From Lacrimispora saccharolytica (lineage in GTDB: Bacteria; Bacillota; Clostridia; Lachnospirales; Lachnospiraceae), in assembly GCA_016899975.1 (NCBI GenBank), contig JACJJN010000006.1, positions 1 to 64,000 on the forward strand: a DNA stretch of 64,000 nucleotides, written 5' to 3'. Shown here piece by piece: positions 37,611 through 46,216 of the stretch. Made by a program: the position numbers and the translations under genes. Under the pieces are notes generated by a model. That model worked only from the letters and a program-made list of their open reading frames with translations, did not search any database and was not told the origin of the DNA. Every line of letters begins with the position of its first letter. The stretch's first letter is position 1.

Positions 37611-37655
37611 TTCTTATTTTCCTCCTTGATCAACGTTCCATCTCTGCGCAGACAA

Positions 37656-37856
37656 TTACATGTACGGCAGGATCTTCTTCATGTTCTTAATGTTTGTTGC
37701 GTCAACTACGGTAGATTTTCTCAGATTTCTTTTTCTCTTCTGAGATTTCTTTGTTAAGATATGGCTCTTGTAAGCTTTATTTCTTACTAACTTTCCTGTT
37801 CCTGTTGTTTTAAAACGCTTTGCTGCTGCTCTGCTGGTTTTTACCTTTGGCATTTT
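37656..37856 (-). CDS. rpmI: 50S ribosomal protein L35
   Basis: 66 residues, highly basic: [20 protein letters not shown], then [20 protein letters not shown]. The start at 37856 follows AAGGAGGAAATAAAA; an upstream in-frame ATG at 37892 is not needed. It sits between infC and rplT as usual. Confidence 0.97.
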   Translation of the reverse strand, partial: KMPKVKTSRAAAKRFKTTGTGKLVRNKAYKSHILTKKSQKRKRNLRKSTVVDATNIKNMKKILPYM

Positions 37857-37957
37857 TATTTCCTCCTTAAAAGTCTTACTTGCTGCAGTCATACCAAAAC
37901 AACTGCGCTATCTTAGAGTGTGCCGGTAAACTGCCCAATGCAGTCCTGAGACACTTT

Positions 37958-38464
37958 CTAACGTTTTTCAGCTAAAAACATCGTCATTGTTCTGCCTTCC
38001 ACCTTCGGTGCCTTTTCAACCACCGCGATGTCTGCCAGGCTCTTCGCAAAATCCTCAAGGATGTATTTGCTGTTGTTCATATGTGCCATCTCACGGCCCC
38101 GGAAACGCAGTGTGATCTTTACCTTGTTTCCCTTGGAAATGAATTTGCGGGCTGCACTTACTTTTGTGTTCAGGTCATTGCTGTCAATATTGGGAGAAAG
38201 ACGCACCTCTTTGATCTCGATGGTCTTCTGCTTTTTCTTTGCTTCTTTTTCTTTTCTGGCAAGCTCGTATTTGTACTTACCATAATCAATGATCTTGCAA
38301 ACAGGAGGCTTTGCGGTCGGAGCGATCTTCACAAGGTCAAGACCTGCTTCCTGAGCCTTAAAATATGCCTCTTTCGCAGACATAATTCCTAACTGTTCCC
38401 CGTTTTCGCTGATGAGACGAACTTCTTTGTCTCGAATCTGCTCATTAATCATCAAATCGCTAAT
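37958..38464 (-). CDS. infC: Translation initiation factor IF-3 (AUU start)
   Basis: 168 residues, with N-domain (MINEQIRDKEVRLI), linker helix (KAYFKAQEAGLDLVKI-type) and C-domain (EIRLSPNIDSNDLNTKV-type; ITLRFRGREMAH). The start is set at ATT 38464-38462: GGAGGTG lies 9 bases before it, whereas the first ATG (38452) is 21 bases away from that site. The resulting N-terminus is ISDLMINEQIRDK. AUU starts are known in infC and make its translation self-limiting, since IF-3 rejects non-standard start codons. Confidence 0.93.
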   Translation of the reverse strand: MSDLMINEQIRDKEVRLISENGEQLGIMSAKEAYFKAQEAGLDLVKIAPTAKPPVCKIIDYGKYKYELARKEKEAKKKQKTIEIKEVRLSPNIDSNDLNTKVSAARKFISKGNKVKITLRFRGREMAHMNNSKYILEDFAKSLADIAVVEKAPKVEGRTMTMFLAEKR

Positions 38465-38470
38465 TGTAGT

Positions 38471-38690
38471 GCACCTCCATCATATACTCTGAGTCGCTTC
38501 GCCGATCCGCTCTTTTCAGCATAAAAAAAGCGGATAGACAGACTATCCACATCAAACATTGTATACCAGCTTTTCCTGCTCAACAGAAAAGGATATTTCA
38601 ATATTGAACCATAGTCGCCCGTTTGCGCTAAGGTGAGAGTGGATACTCTACTTTCTTTTTCACACTCTGTTACTCTATCATATACGGGCG
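38471..38690 (-). ncRNA. L20-type leader (attenuator) of the infC operon
   Basis: The leader contains the ACGGGCGACTATGGTTCAAT segment, pairing with upstream sequence, and an intrinsic terminator GGATAG-TCTGT-CTATCC followed by GCTTTTTTTATG (38523-38548). This is the known arrangement in Bacillota where L20 binding to the leader favours the terminator. The 5' limit is approximate. Confidence 0.75.
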
Positions 38691-38728
38691 GGTATTGTCA
38701 ATACCTTTTTTGTTTTTTTCATATAATT

Positions 38729-38958
38729 GAAAAAGCGGACGAAAAACTCCCTGGGCGGGCGGCGTCCGTGTACAGCGGGCGGCTGCGGGGAGGCGGAAAA
38801 TCTAACCGTTCCGGAACCGCCCGGACCGGTGCCCGTCCGCAGGGGCTTTGGAACGCTTAGATTTTCCGCATTTTTCCAGCCGCCCGCCGTACACGCATAC
38901 CACCTGCGCCTGGCTGCTTTCGTCCGCTTTGCCACCCCACGGCTATCCACGCTTTTTC
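38729..38958. repeat. 230-bp imperfect palindrome (family C)
   Basis: The left half (GAAAAAGCGGACGAAA...GCGGGCGGCTG...GCGGAAAATCTAACCGTTCC) is the reverse complement of the right half, with small insertions, closing on GACCGGTGCC. Because of this, the reading frames on the two strands encode look-alike peptides, which are not real genes. It lies between the infC leader and the DUF1540 gene. A half copy is at 61071-61119. GC is clearly above the surroundings. Confidence 0.8.
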
Positions 38959-39030
38959 AAATACTTTCTAAAAAAGCCCACTGAAGGTTCCGGCTCTTGC
39001 CCAAGCCGCAGCCAGAGCCATAGAATCAGT

Positions 39031-39351
39031 TCAGCCGCAGCGGAAGCTGCTGCATTTTGTATCATCACAGCAACAGGCTTCACTGCCTGAGATCTGGATT
39101 CCTCCTGCCGTACATTTGCAGGATTCGTTAAACTGACAGTTCTGAGCTTCGCAGTCGATGGCAATGTTGGTGCATCCCATCCCGGATGCCATGGAATTGG
39201 TCATTGCATCCTGTCCACGCTCCTGAAAACTTTCGCAGCAGGTCTCCCCCGGCTTGTGGGCATTGCTGCCGCCGATCTTGATGTCTCCTTTTGAACAGAG
39301 TTCCTGCTTATTATAAATGCAGGTCGTTGCAGAACAACTTAATGCTGGCAT
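39031..39351 (-). CDS. DUF1540 protein with two Cys-rich repeats
   Basis: 106 residues with 15 Cys. Two DUF1540 modules: CSATTCIYNKQELCSKGDIK...CCESF (residues 5-42) and CTNIAIDCEAQNCQFNESCK...CSSFRCG (60-106). The Cys spacing suggests metal binding. In clostridia such proteins are often spore-associated, but nothing here proves that. GGAGGTAAAGAAT precedes the ATG. It is monocistronic and divergent from htrA. Confidence 0.9.
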   Translation of the reverse strand: MPALSCSATTCIYNKQELCSKGDIKIGGSNAHKPGETCCESFQERGQDAMTNSMASGMGCTNIAIDCEAQNCQFNESCKCTAGGIQISGSEACCCDDTKCSSFRCG

Positions 39352-39622
39352 ATTCTTTACCTCCTGTTATTTTCTTTTCGGAGATAGTATGCTCTGTTTT
39401 TCATTTATTATTCTTTAAATTTTCGCAGCAGTTCAGCTGGCTGAACTATTACAAATTTTCAGACACACTCTGGTTGATTCATTACAAAACTTCACCGACT
39501 AGGCTGCTGCAGATTTTATCCTTTCCAGGAGAACACACTTTTTCCACACTTTTATCGTAATTCCATCACAATTTTACTACATTTTTTTCACAGTCTTTTT
39601 TTATACTTTCACTTGTAAAGAA
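39352..39622. other. Intergenic region before htrA
   Basis: An AT-rich spacer between the divergent DUF1540 and htrA genes. It contains AATTTTCAGACACACTCT near 39450, resembling one arm of the family A palindrome without its partner. No open frame with a ribosome site was found, and no convincing consensus promoter was fixed. Confidence 0.4.
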
Positions 39623-39704
39623 CAAGGAGGCGTTAAGTTTGGAAGTAACCTTCCAAATCTACCTTAATGACGCAGTAAATGCGTCAGAAATGAGGAAATC
39701 ATGA
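39623..39704 (+). promoter_or_regulatory. Leader element with 21-codon ORF and two hairpins (copy 2)
   Basis: AAGGAGG (39624-39630), 8 bases, then a TTG-started ORF (39639 to TGA at 39702-39704) with the peptide core FQIYLNDAVNASEMRK. Its stop overlaps the htrA start. Hairpins TTTGGAAG/CTTCCAAA and TGACGCA/TGCGTCA are perfect here. It is about 80% identical in DNA to the leader at 6880-6958, though the downstream genes are unrelated. Confidence 0.55.
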
Positions 39705-41062
39705 TGAAAAAATATAAATTCAACCAGGAACATTCCATGCAGCAGAACAACGGGACAGACCGGGATCTCCCGGAGGTTTCCCCGGTACGTCAATCCAGAC
39801 GAAACAGAAAGCAGAAAGCTTTCCTGAAAAAAGTCAGCGCCCTCGCCCTCAGCGCAGTTCTCTTCGGAGGACTGGCTGCCGGTACTTTCCAGGGTGTGAA
39901 TCTGCTGATCGAAAGCAGCACGCAGACTTCCTCAAACGGAACTTCCGGATCTTCCAGCCTTTTGAATGCCAGCGAGGTTTCCGCAACCTCCGGCACCTCC
40001 AAAGGCAGCCTGGATGTCTCTGATATCGCGGAAGCCGCAATGCCTTCCATTGTATCGATCACCAACCAGTCGGTCCAGGAAGTGCAGAATTATTTCAATA
40101 CGTTCGGATATAATTATCAGCAGCCTCAGCTGCAGGAAACGGAAAGCTGCGGTTCCGGCATCATCATCGGGCAGAATGACACGGAGCTTCTGATCGTCAC
40201 AAATTACCATGTGGTGGAAAATGCCGATACACTCTCTGTAAGTTTCATTGACAATCAGGTCTGTGAAGCATCCCTGAAAGGCATGGACTCTACCAACGAT
40301 CTTGCGGTCATCGCGGTATCTCTGGACAACATTTCCTCCGATACGCTTTCCAGTATTTCCACCGCAGTGATCGGTGATTCCGATTCCCTGAAAGTCGGGG
40401 AACAGGTTGTCGCTATCGGAAATGCTCTTGGATACGGTCAGTCCGTGACTACCGGTATCGTAAGCGCAACCAACCGTACCATCAGTTCTTCAGACAGCTC
40501 TTCCACTGACACGGAAAGCACGGAAAGCAGCACTTACATTCAAACCGATGCAGCCATCAATCCGGGGAACAGTGGAGGCGCGCTGCTGAACATGGACGGA
40601 GAACTCATCGGAATCAACACTGCAAAACTTTCCTCCACAGAGATCGAGGGAATGGGCTACGCAATTCCGATCTCACGGGTACAGGATATCATTGAATCCC
40701 TGATGAATGAGACGACAAAGACCAAGGTTGAAGAAGGCAGTCAGGGCACGATCGGAGTCTCCGGAAGAGACATTTCCAGTGATGTGGCTGAAGCTTACCA
40801 GATTCCCCAGGGTGTCTATATCAGCAATGTCTCCGAGAACAGCGCCGCTGCTGCTGCCGGGATTACGGCGGGAAGTATCCTGACCAGTTTTGACGGAAAT
40901 ACCGTTACTTCCGTTTCGGATCTTCAGAGCCTGCTGCAGTATTACCCTGCCGGTTCCCAGGTGGAGGTGACACTGATGGTGCCGGATCAGAGTTCCTATA
41001 CAGAAAAGACAATAACCATCACACTGGGAAGCGCGGATTCTTCCTCCGCTTCCCTGGCATAA
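39701..41062 (+). CDS. htrA: HtrA/DegP-type membrane serine protease with PDZ domain
   Basis: 453 residues. A cytosolic N-terminus (1-40), a transmembrane anchor (about 43-66, KVSALALSAVLFGGLAAGTF), a Ser/Thr-rich linker, a trypsin-like domain with His170 (NYHVVENADTL), Asp200 (STNDLAVIAV) and Ser291 (NPGNSGGALLN), and a PDZ domain at about 345-445. It degrades misfolded exported proteins outside the membrane. GAGGAAATC precedes the ATG, inside the leader ORF described separately. ATG at 39704 is an equal alternative. Confidence 0.95.
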   Translation: MMKKYKFNQEHSMQQNNGTDRDLPEVSPVRQSRRNRKQKAFLKKVSALALSAVLFGGLAAGTFQGVNLLIESSTQTSSNGTSGSSSLLNASEVSATSGTSKGSLDVSDIAEAAMPSIVSITNQSVQEVQNYFNTFGYNYQQPQLQETESCGSGIIIGQNDTELLIVTNYHVVENADTLSVSFIDNQVCEASLKGMDSTNDLAVIAVSLDNISSDTLSSISTAVIGDSDSLKVGEQVVAIGNALGYGQSVTTGIVSATNRTISSSDSSSTDTESTESSTYIQTDAAINPGNSGGALLNMDGELIGINTAKLSSTEIEGMGYAIPISRVQDIIESLMNETTKTKVEEGSQGTIGVSGRDISSDVAEAYQIPQGVYISNVSENSAAAAAGITAGSILTSFDGNTVTSVSDLQSLLQYYPAGSQVEVTLMVPDQSSYTEKTITITLGSADSSSASLA

Positions 41063-41102
41063 TCATATAATACCATACTTTCCTATCACCGTACCTTCAT
41101 TC

Positions 41103-41140
41103 AAAAAAAGCGGCAGAGTCTGAGCTCCGCCGCTTTTTCC
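41103..41140. terminator. Bidirectional terminator between htrA and thrS
   Basis: AAAAAGCGGC pairs with GCCGCTTTTT around 14 bases, giving T-runs on both strands between two convergent genes. Confidence 0.9.
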
Positions 41141-41224
41141 ATTCACAGCCACAGACAGGAATCTGCCGCTTTTGTGATAAATTTTTTCTTCTATATTATA
41201 TAGAATACATTGCCTGAAAATACA

Positions 41225-43162
41225 TTACTTATTTTCTTTTACTTCCACTTCAACCTTGCGGTTTTCGCGGTTCTTGATTTCTTCTTTGATATCAGAGATA
41301 AACGCTTCCAGTGTTCTGGATCCCTCGTCGCCTTTGAAGCGGCTTCTCACGGAAACGGTTCCTTCCTCTTCCTCTTTCGCACCGGCGATCAGCATGTACG
41401 GAATCTTCTGACCCTGTGCCTCGCGGATCTTGTAGCCGATCTTCTCGGAACGTGTATCCATTTCCACACGGATACCTGCTGCCTGCAGTTCCTCGTAAAC
41501 TTTCTTCGCATAATCCGCATATTTGTCGGAAATCGGAAGCACTTTTACCTGAACCGGAGCCAGCCAGGTCGGGAACGCTCCTGCAAAGTGCTCGATCAGG
41601 ATACCGATGAAACGCTCGATGGAACCGAATGCCACGCGGTGGATCATGATCGGACGATGCTTTTCTCCGTCTGCTCCTGTGTACTCCAGCTCAAACCGCA
41701 GCGGAAGCTGGAAATCCAGCTGGATGGTTCCGCACTGCCAGGTTCTTCCGATGGAGTCCTCCAGATGGAAGTCGATCTTCGGTCCGTAGAATGCTCCGTC
41801 ACCTTCGTTTACCACATACTCCAGTCCCAGTTCATCCAGCGCAGAGCGCAGCGCCTCTGTTGCAATCTCCCAGTCCTCGTCGCTTCCCATGCTGTCTTCC
41901 GGACGTGTTGACAGTTCCACATGATATTTGAATCCAAACAGACGGTAAACTTCGTCGATCAGGTTCGCAACTCCCTTGATCTCGTCTTTGATCTGATCCT
42001 GTGTCATAAAGATATGCGCATCGTCCTGATTGAAGCAGCGCACACGCATCAGACCGTGAAGCTGTCCGGATTTCTCATGTCGGTGAACCAGTCCCACCTC
42101 GCCGAGACGCAGCGGCAGATCACGGTAGGAACGCGGTTCGGAGCGGTATACCAGAACGCCGCCCGGGCAGTTCATCGGTTTTACCGCATACTCTTCGCCG
42201 TCGATCTCTGTGGTATACATATTTTCCTTATAATGATCCCAATGTCCGGAAGTCTCCCACAGGCGGCGGTTCAGGATGATCGGAGTGGAGATTTCCTGAT
42301 ATCCTGCTTTCTGGTGGATCTCTCTCCAGTATTCCATCAGTGTATTTTTCAGAACCATTCCTTTCGGCAGGAAGAATGGGAAGCCCGGTCCTTCCTCGCA
42401 CATCATGAACAGGCCAAGTTCTTTTCCGAGCTTTCTGTGGTCACGTTTTTTTGCTTCCTCGATCATCGCCAGATGCTCGTCCAGATCTGCCTTCTTTGTA
42501 AATGCTGTACCATAGACACGCTGCAGCATCTTGTTTTTCTCGCTGCCTCTCCAGTACGCGCCTGCAAGGCTTGTCAGCTTAAACGCTTTCACCGGCTTGG
42601 TGGACATCAGATGCGGGCCTGCGCAGAGGTCTGTAAATTCTCCCTGACGGTAAAAACTGATCACCGCGTCCTCCGGAAGGTCTTCGATCAGTTCCACTTT
42701 ATAAGGCTCGTCTTTCTCTTTCATCAGAGCAATCGCTTCCGCTCTCGGCAGCTCAAAACGCTCAATCGGAAGATTTTCCTTTACAATCTTCTTCATCTCC
42801 GCCTCAACTTTTTCCAGATCATCGCTGGTCAGCGGAACTTCCTTGTCGATATCATAGTAGAAACCATCTGCGATGGATGGTCCGATCGCCAGTTTCGCAT
42901 CCGGATACAGACGCTTGATCGCCTGCGCCAGAATATGAGATGCGGTATGACGCAATGCTCCGCGTCCTCCCTCATCGTCAAATGTGAGGATGCTCAGGCT
43001 GCAGTCTCTGTCAATGACTGTACGCAGATCCACAACCTCTCCGTCCACTTCTCCGGCACATGCCACACGCGCCAGGCCTTCGCTGATATCTTTTGCGATA
43101 TCGATCACGCTCATGCTTCCGGAATATTCCTTCTGGCTTCCGTCTTTCAGTGTGATAATCAT
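41225..43162 (-). CDS. thrS: Threonyl-tRNA synthetase
   Basis: 645 residues with all four parts: TGS domain (IITLKDGSQKEYSG, 1-60), editing domain with HTASHILAQA and the metal-site HLMS region, class II catalytic core (NCPGGVLVY-type motif, RDLPLRLGEVGLVHRHEKSG motif 2, AFGSIERFIGILIEH motif 3) and anticodon domain (LPISDKYADYAKKV). The ATG at 43162 follows AAGGAGGAAAAGCAA; the longer reading from 43225 enters the T-box leader. Expression is controlled by the T-box upstream. Confidence 0.97.
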   Translation of the reverse strand: MIITLKDGSQKEYSGSMSVIDIAKDISEGLARVACAGEVDGEVVDLRTVIDRDCSLSILTFDDEGGRGALRHTASHILAQAIKRLYPDAKLAIGPSIADGFYYDIDKEVPLTSDDLEKVEAEMKKIVKENLPIERFELPRAEAIALMKEKDEPYKVELIEDLPEDAVISFYRQGEFTDLCAGPHLMSTKPVKAFKLTSLAGAYWRGSEKNKMLQRVYGTAFTKKADLDEHLAMIEEAKKRDHRKLGKELGLFMMCEEGPGFPFFLPKGMVLKNTLMEYWREIHQKAGYQEISTPIILNRRLWETSGHWDHYKENMYTTEIDGEEYAVKPMNCPGGVLVYRSEPRSYRDLPLRLGEVGLVHRHEKSGQLHGLMRVRCFNQDDAHIFMTQDQIKDEIKGVANLIDEVYRLFGFKYHVELSTRPEDSMGSDEDWEIATEALRSALDELGLEYVVNEGDGAFYGPKIDFHLEDSIGRTWQCGTIQLDFQLPLRFELEYTGADGEKHRPIMIHRVAFGSIERFIGILIEHFAGAFPTWLAPVQVKVLPISDKYADYAKKVYEELQAAGIRVEMDTRSEKIGYKIREAQGQKIPYMLIAGAKEEEEGTVSVRSRFKGDEGSRTLEAFISDIKEEIKNRENRKVEVEVKENK

Positions 43163-43252
43163 TTGCTTTTCCTCCTTTTCGTCCATAACTTTTGTTCTCT
43201 CAGAGGATTTCTCCTCACAGAGCATGTTTGTTTATAAAGTTTCATGGGGACG

Positions 43253-43532
43253 ACAAAAATCCCCTCCTGCAGCGTATCATCAACGCTGCAGAAGGGGACG
43301 ATTACTCTTTTTCATCGCGGTTCCACCCCGCTTGTCCTGAACTGCATCAAATACTGCCGGACCGGCATGCTGCAGATGTTCAGAACCACTTCATTCAGGA
43401 TGATAACGGAATCACCGGGCCGGATTGGGGCCGCTCGGAGCTGGTCTTCGGCTGTTTCCTGACAAAATCCTTCCACCACATCGGATCTCTCTCTGGGACA
43501 TTCCGCAGCGTACTCGTCTCTTCATCGCTTTG
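43253..43532 (-). ncRNA. T-box riboswitch of thrS
   Basis: Minus strand: the T-box GCGGGGTGGAACCGCGA (43331-43315) followed by the terminator CCCCTTCTGCAGCGTT...CGCTGCAGGAGGGG with TTTTTG (about 43303-43254). Upstream is stem I with the AGTA turn (GAGTACGCTG) facing CAGCCGAAGACCAGCTC; ACC (43445-43443), a Thr codon, sits in the specifier loop. Uncharged tRNA-Thr would favour read-through into thrS. Confidence 0.93.
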
Positions 43533-43616
43533 TTTATATGATTTTCTTCAGTATAAGCAGAAAAACACAGATTTGTCAAGTAGTTTTTTTCCGATCTTCT
43601 GTTTCGTCATAACAGT

Positions 43617-44522
43617 TCAGTCTTCTGTTTCGTCCGCATTGATCTGTTGCCTCTTGATTTTTTGAATCTCTTTGGTGGAATGCCAGATCGTAAACACCGC
43701 CATGGCAAGAATAAGCACAAACACGGCGGCTCCGGTAGAGGCTGTCATAATTTTCCGGAACATTGGTCCGTTGTCCTCTCCAAAAGCGGAGATCATCGCC
43801 GTCTCCAGCGACAGCATGGAGACCAGTGCCGCCGCCAGACTGATAGCTTTGACTGCCTCCATGACCGGGCTTCCTTTCTTCCGGTATTTTACGAAATTGA
43901 TCACTGCCATCGTAATGGCAAAGAAGGTGTAAGCAGCCATTGCGATCGTGATGATCGGATTATGTTCGAAGCCCCGGCTCTGGCTTACAATATAAAATGC
44001 CATCACGCCAAGGGCAAGATTCAGGAGCAGCAGCAAAATGCCGCAAAACCGGTAATGAAGATATTCCCGGAAAAGGTTTTTCCCCAGCTCCCTATGTCTG
44101 GTTTCCTTCAGCAGAAAATACCTCATCACAGCCAATATAACATAGTAGCCGGACAGAGTGTAAAACCATGCGGAATGATAATAGATTCCGGATCCCAGCT
44201 GCAGCACCGCATACAGCATGTTCACCGTCAGAGAACCGTACAGCGACCATTTAATCCGATACTGGGTATCGGAAAAATACCTTTGCGCAAAGGGATTCTC
44301 TCCCCGGAACCACTTTCCAAACCGGATGATCCTTGGAATGCTGGTACAAAGAATCGTCAGCGCATAAGCCGACCATGCATAAGAAAGGTAGGCGATCACA
44401 TCATCCTCCGGCACGATGAGAAAACTGTACATCAGCATTCCAAACCCTGTCGGAATCACAAGAATCGCGATCAGCCAGTGGGGAAACACCAGACTGCGCA
44501 GTATTTTCCCTAACCGCTTCAT
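43617..44522 (-). CDS. Polytopic membrane protein, unknown function
   Basis: 301 residues with about eight hydrophobic helices (LIAILVIPTGFGMLMYSFLIV; YLSYAWSAYALTILCTSIP; WFYTLSGYYVILAVMRYFLL; GAAVFVLILAMAVFTIW and others). No catalytic motif or known transport signature was recognised. The ATG at 44522 has GAGGAGGGTAAA before it, while the upstream ATG at 44555 has none. It follows the 11-residue-repeat protein gene by 48 bases and may share its transcript. Confidence 0.7.
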   Translation of the reverse strand: MKRLGKILRSLVFPHWLIAILVIPTGFGMLMYSFLIVPEDDVIAYLSYAWSAYALTILCTSIPRIIRFGKWFRGENPFAQRYFSDTQYRIKWSLYGSLTVNMLYAVLQLGSGIYYHSAWFYTLSGYYVILAVMRYFLLKETRHRELGKNLFREYLHYRFCGILLLLLNLALGVMAFYIVSQSRGFEHNPIITIAMAAYTFFAITMAVINFVKYRKKGSPVMEAVKAISLAAALVSMLSLETAMISAFGEDNGPMFRKIMTASTGAAVFVLILAMAVFTIWHSTKEIQKIKRQQINADETED

Positions 44523-44570
44523 TTTACCCTCCTCTTCCGCTTCTCCGAAAAGCACAAAGAGGCGGGCGCT

Positions 44571-44933
44571 TTACCGTCTGTGTTTCTCTGCCGCTGCTTT
44601 TGCCGCCGCTTCCCGTTCCGCCTGCTCCTTTGCCAGTCTCTCCTTGGCTTCCTCCACGCTTTCCCCTTCTTTTTTCAGAAAAGCATCTACAAATTTATCA
44701 CTGATCTTGTTGAATCCTCCGACCACACCGTCCTCGATGGTTTTGTACGTATCCACCACTCCGTGTTCGATGGCTTTATAAGTGCCTGCCACGCCATGTT
44801 CAATGGCTTCATATGCCTCGACCGTACCCTCCGCAAGATTCTCTCCTGCTTTCTCTGCCGCCTCCATTCTGAGACGTTCTCCATCTACCTGTGCCTGAAA
44901 GTTTTCTTTTTCCAGATCCATCTTTTCACTCAT
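44571..44933 (-). CDS. Small helical protein with 11-residue repeats
   Basis: 120 residues, not recognised. The centre holds four tandem 11-residue units, AYEAIEHGVAG, TYKAIEHGVVD, TYKTIEDGVVG, GFNKISDKFVD, flanked by charged helices rich in Glu, Lys and Ala. No signal or membrane segment. An 11-residue period fits amphipathic helices that coat membranes or hendecad coiled coils. GGAGGATGTTGAA precedes the ATG at 44933. The downstream neighbour is a membrane protein. Confidence 0.65.
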   Translation of the reverse strand: MSEKMDLEKENFQAQVDGERLRMEAAEKAGENLAEGTVEAYEAIEHGVAGTYKAIEHGVVDTYKTIEDGVVGGFNKISDKFVDAFLKKEGESVEEAKERLAKEQAEREAAAKAAAEKHRR

Positions 44934-45103
44934 TTCAACATCCTCCATTTATCATCATTCATCTGCAGCAATGTGTTTCTAACAGTTCAGCCTGCCGGGC
45001 TGTCACATGCGTTTCACTTGATAACGCTATTCTGCGCTTCGGATGTTTTTGAAATGTGCATATTTTGTTTCTGAATTGTTAAAACTGCAAAATTAAGAAA
45101 ACT

Positions 45104-46126
45104 TTATTTCAGTTCCATATGGATCCGGATGTCATTTCCTTTTACTGACACAGTTCCATAGCTGCCCGTGATCAACGGCATCATCGGCGGCAGATGGCCG
45201 AGATCCACATCCATGATCACCGGAACCTGGTAATGTTCAAGAATTCCCATCACCGCCTGATACTGATCCAGCCCCATCATTTCCTGTCCGTGAACCAGCG
45301 GACGGCCGATCAAAAAGCCTTTCGTATAACGGAACCATCCCGCATGTTCCATCTGCCAGAACGCCCGGCGCAGAGCCATCACATTCAGCTCACAGCTTTC
45401 CAGGAACCAGACGATCCCATCGTCTTTGTACTTTTCCACAAATTCCTGTACCCGGTCAAATTCTGTCCCCAGAAGCGTCACCAGACAATCCACACATCCA
45501 CCGAGAAGCCTTCCGGAAAATTCCACATCCTGATCCGGGAAACGGCGAAGGACCCGCGGTTCTGTCACATGGTACGGCTCCAGCGGATGTTCTGTATCTT
45601 TCAGGCTTTCTTTTTCCCATTGATCATAGCCGTGAACCTGCAGATTTTTTCCCGTCAGAATCCCCATAGCGTCGTCGATGGATTCGTGCCAGGGCTCCAT
45701 GCCGAACGCCGCCGCGCATGGCCCGTAAATCGATGCCGTATCACAGATCGTCGTCAGCAAAAATGTAAAATTGGTATTGTCGGAATACCCCATGTACCAC
45801 TTGGGTTCCGCCTGCTTCAGCGTCTCAAAATCCAGATGTCCCAGGATTTCACACATCAGCTCTCCGCCGCCGCAGGAGATCAGGCAGTCATTTTCCCGGC
45901 TCTGATAAAATTCCATAAGCTCCTGTGCGCACAATTCCGGCGTGTTGCTGATGCCGATCCCACGCCCCTCATAACAGTTGGGTCCAAGCTGAAGCCCATA
46001 TCCCATACCGCTCCAGATTTCCTTCGCATGTTCAAAGGCGGTCCGGTATGGTTCGATGTTGCATCCAAAAGACGGAGCCACAAATCCTATCGTTCCGTTC
46101 TCTTTTAAAAATTTGGGATATCTCAT
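45104..46126 (-). CDS. S66-family LD-carboxypeptidase / MccF-like peptidase
   Basis: 340 residues. GFVAPSFGCN near the start, the nucleophile Ser in YMGYSDNTNFTFLL, the catalytic Glu in WFLESCE and His in DVDLGHLPPMMP give the S66 Ser-His-Glu set. Family members cut the tetrapeptide of peptidoglycan during recycling or inactivate microcin C-like peptides; the MccF subgroup is more likely from the SDNTNFTFLL pattern. No signal peptide. The ATG at 46126 has AGGAAAAAGAG before it. It lies 90 bases downstream of luxS. Confidence 0.87.
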   Translation of the reverse strand: MRYPKFLKENGTIGFVAPSFGCNIEPYRTAFEHAKEIWSGMGYGLQLGPNCYEGRGIGISNTPELCAQELMEFYQSRENDCLISCGGGELMCEILGHLDFETLKQAEPKWYMGYSDNTNFTFLLTTICDTASIYGPCAAAFGMEPWHESIDDAMGILTGKNLQVHGYDQWEKESLKDTEHPLEPYHVTEPRVLRRFPDQDVEFSGRLLGGCVDCLVTLLGTEFDRVQEFVEKYKDDGIVWFLESCELNVMALRRAFWQMEHAGWFRYTKGFLIGRPLVHGQEMMGLDQYQAVMGILEHYQVPVIMDVDLGHLPPMMPLITGSYGTVSVKGNDIRIHMELK

Positions 46127-46166
46127 CTCTTTTTCCTTTCTCTGTCGCTGCCCGCAAAATAATTTC

Positions 46167-46196
46167 GGTAACCATTCATCCAACGGAACGGTTACC
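46167..46196 (-). repeat. Small hairpin repeat (family D) after luxS
   Basis: Minus strand GGTAACCGTTCC...GGATGAATGGTTACC, a 30-base hairpin 20 bases past the luxS stop. It resembles 56101-56127 in about 24 of 29 positions. GAAATTATTTT follows, so it may act as a weak terminator or attenuator before the S66 peptidase gene. Confidence 0.65.
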
Positions 46197-46216
46197 GATT
46201 TCCAGCCGTATTTTCC

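Noticed and set aside
38678-38984. Overlapping 85-90 residue frames on both strands encoding similar Pro/Arg-rich peptides
   Set aside because: The similarity between strands is explained by the palindrome at 38729-38958; no ribosome sites or family features.
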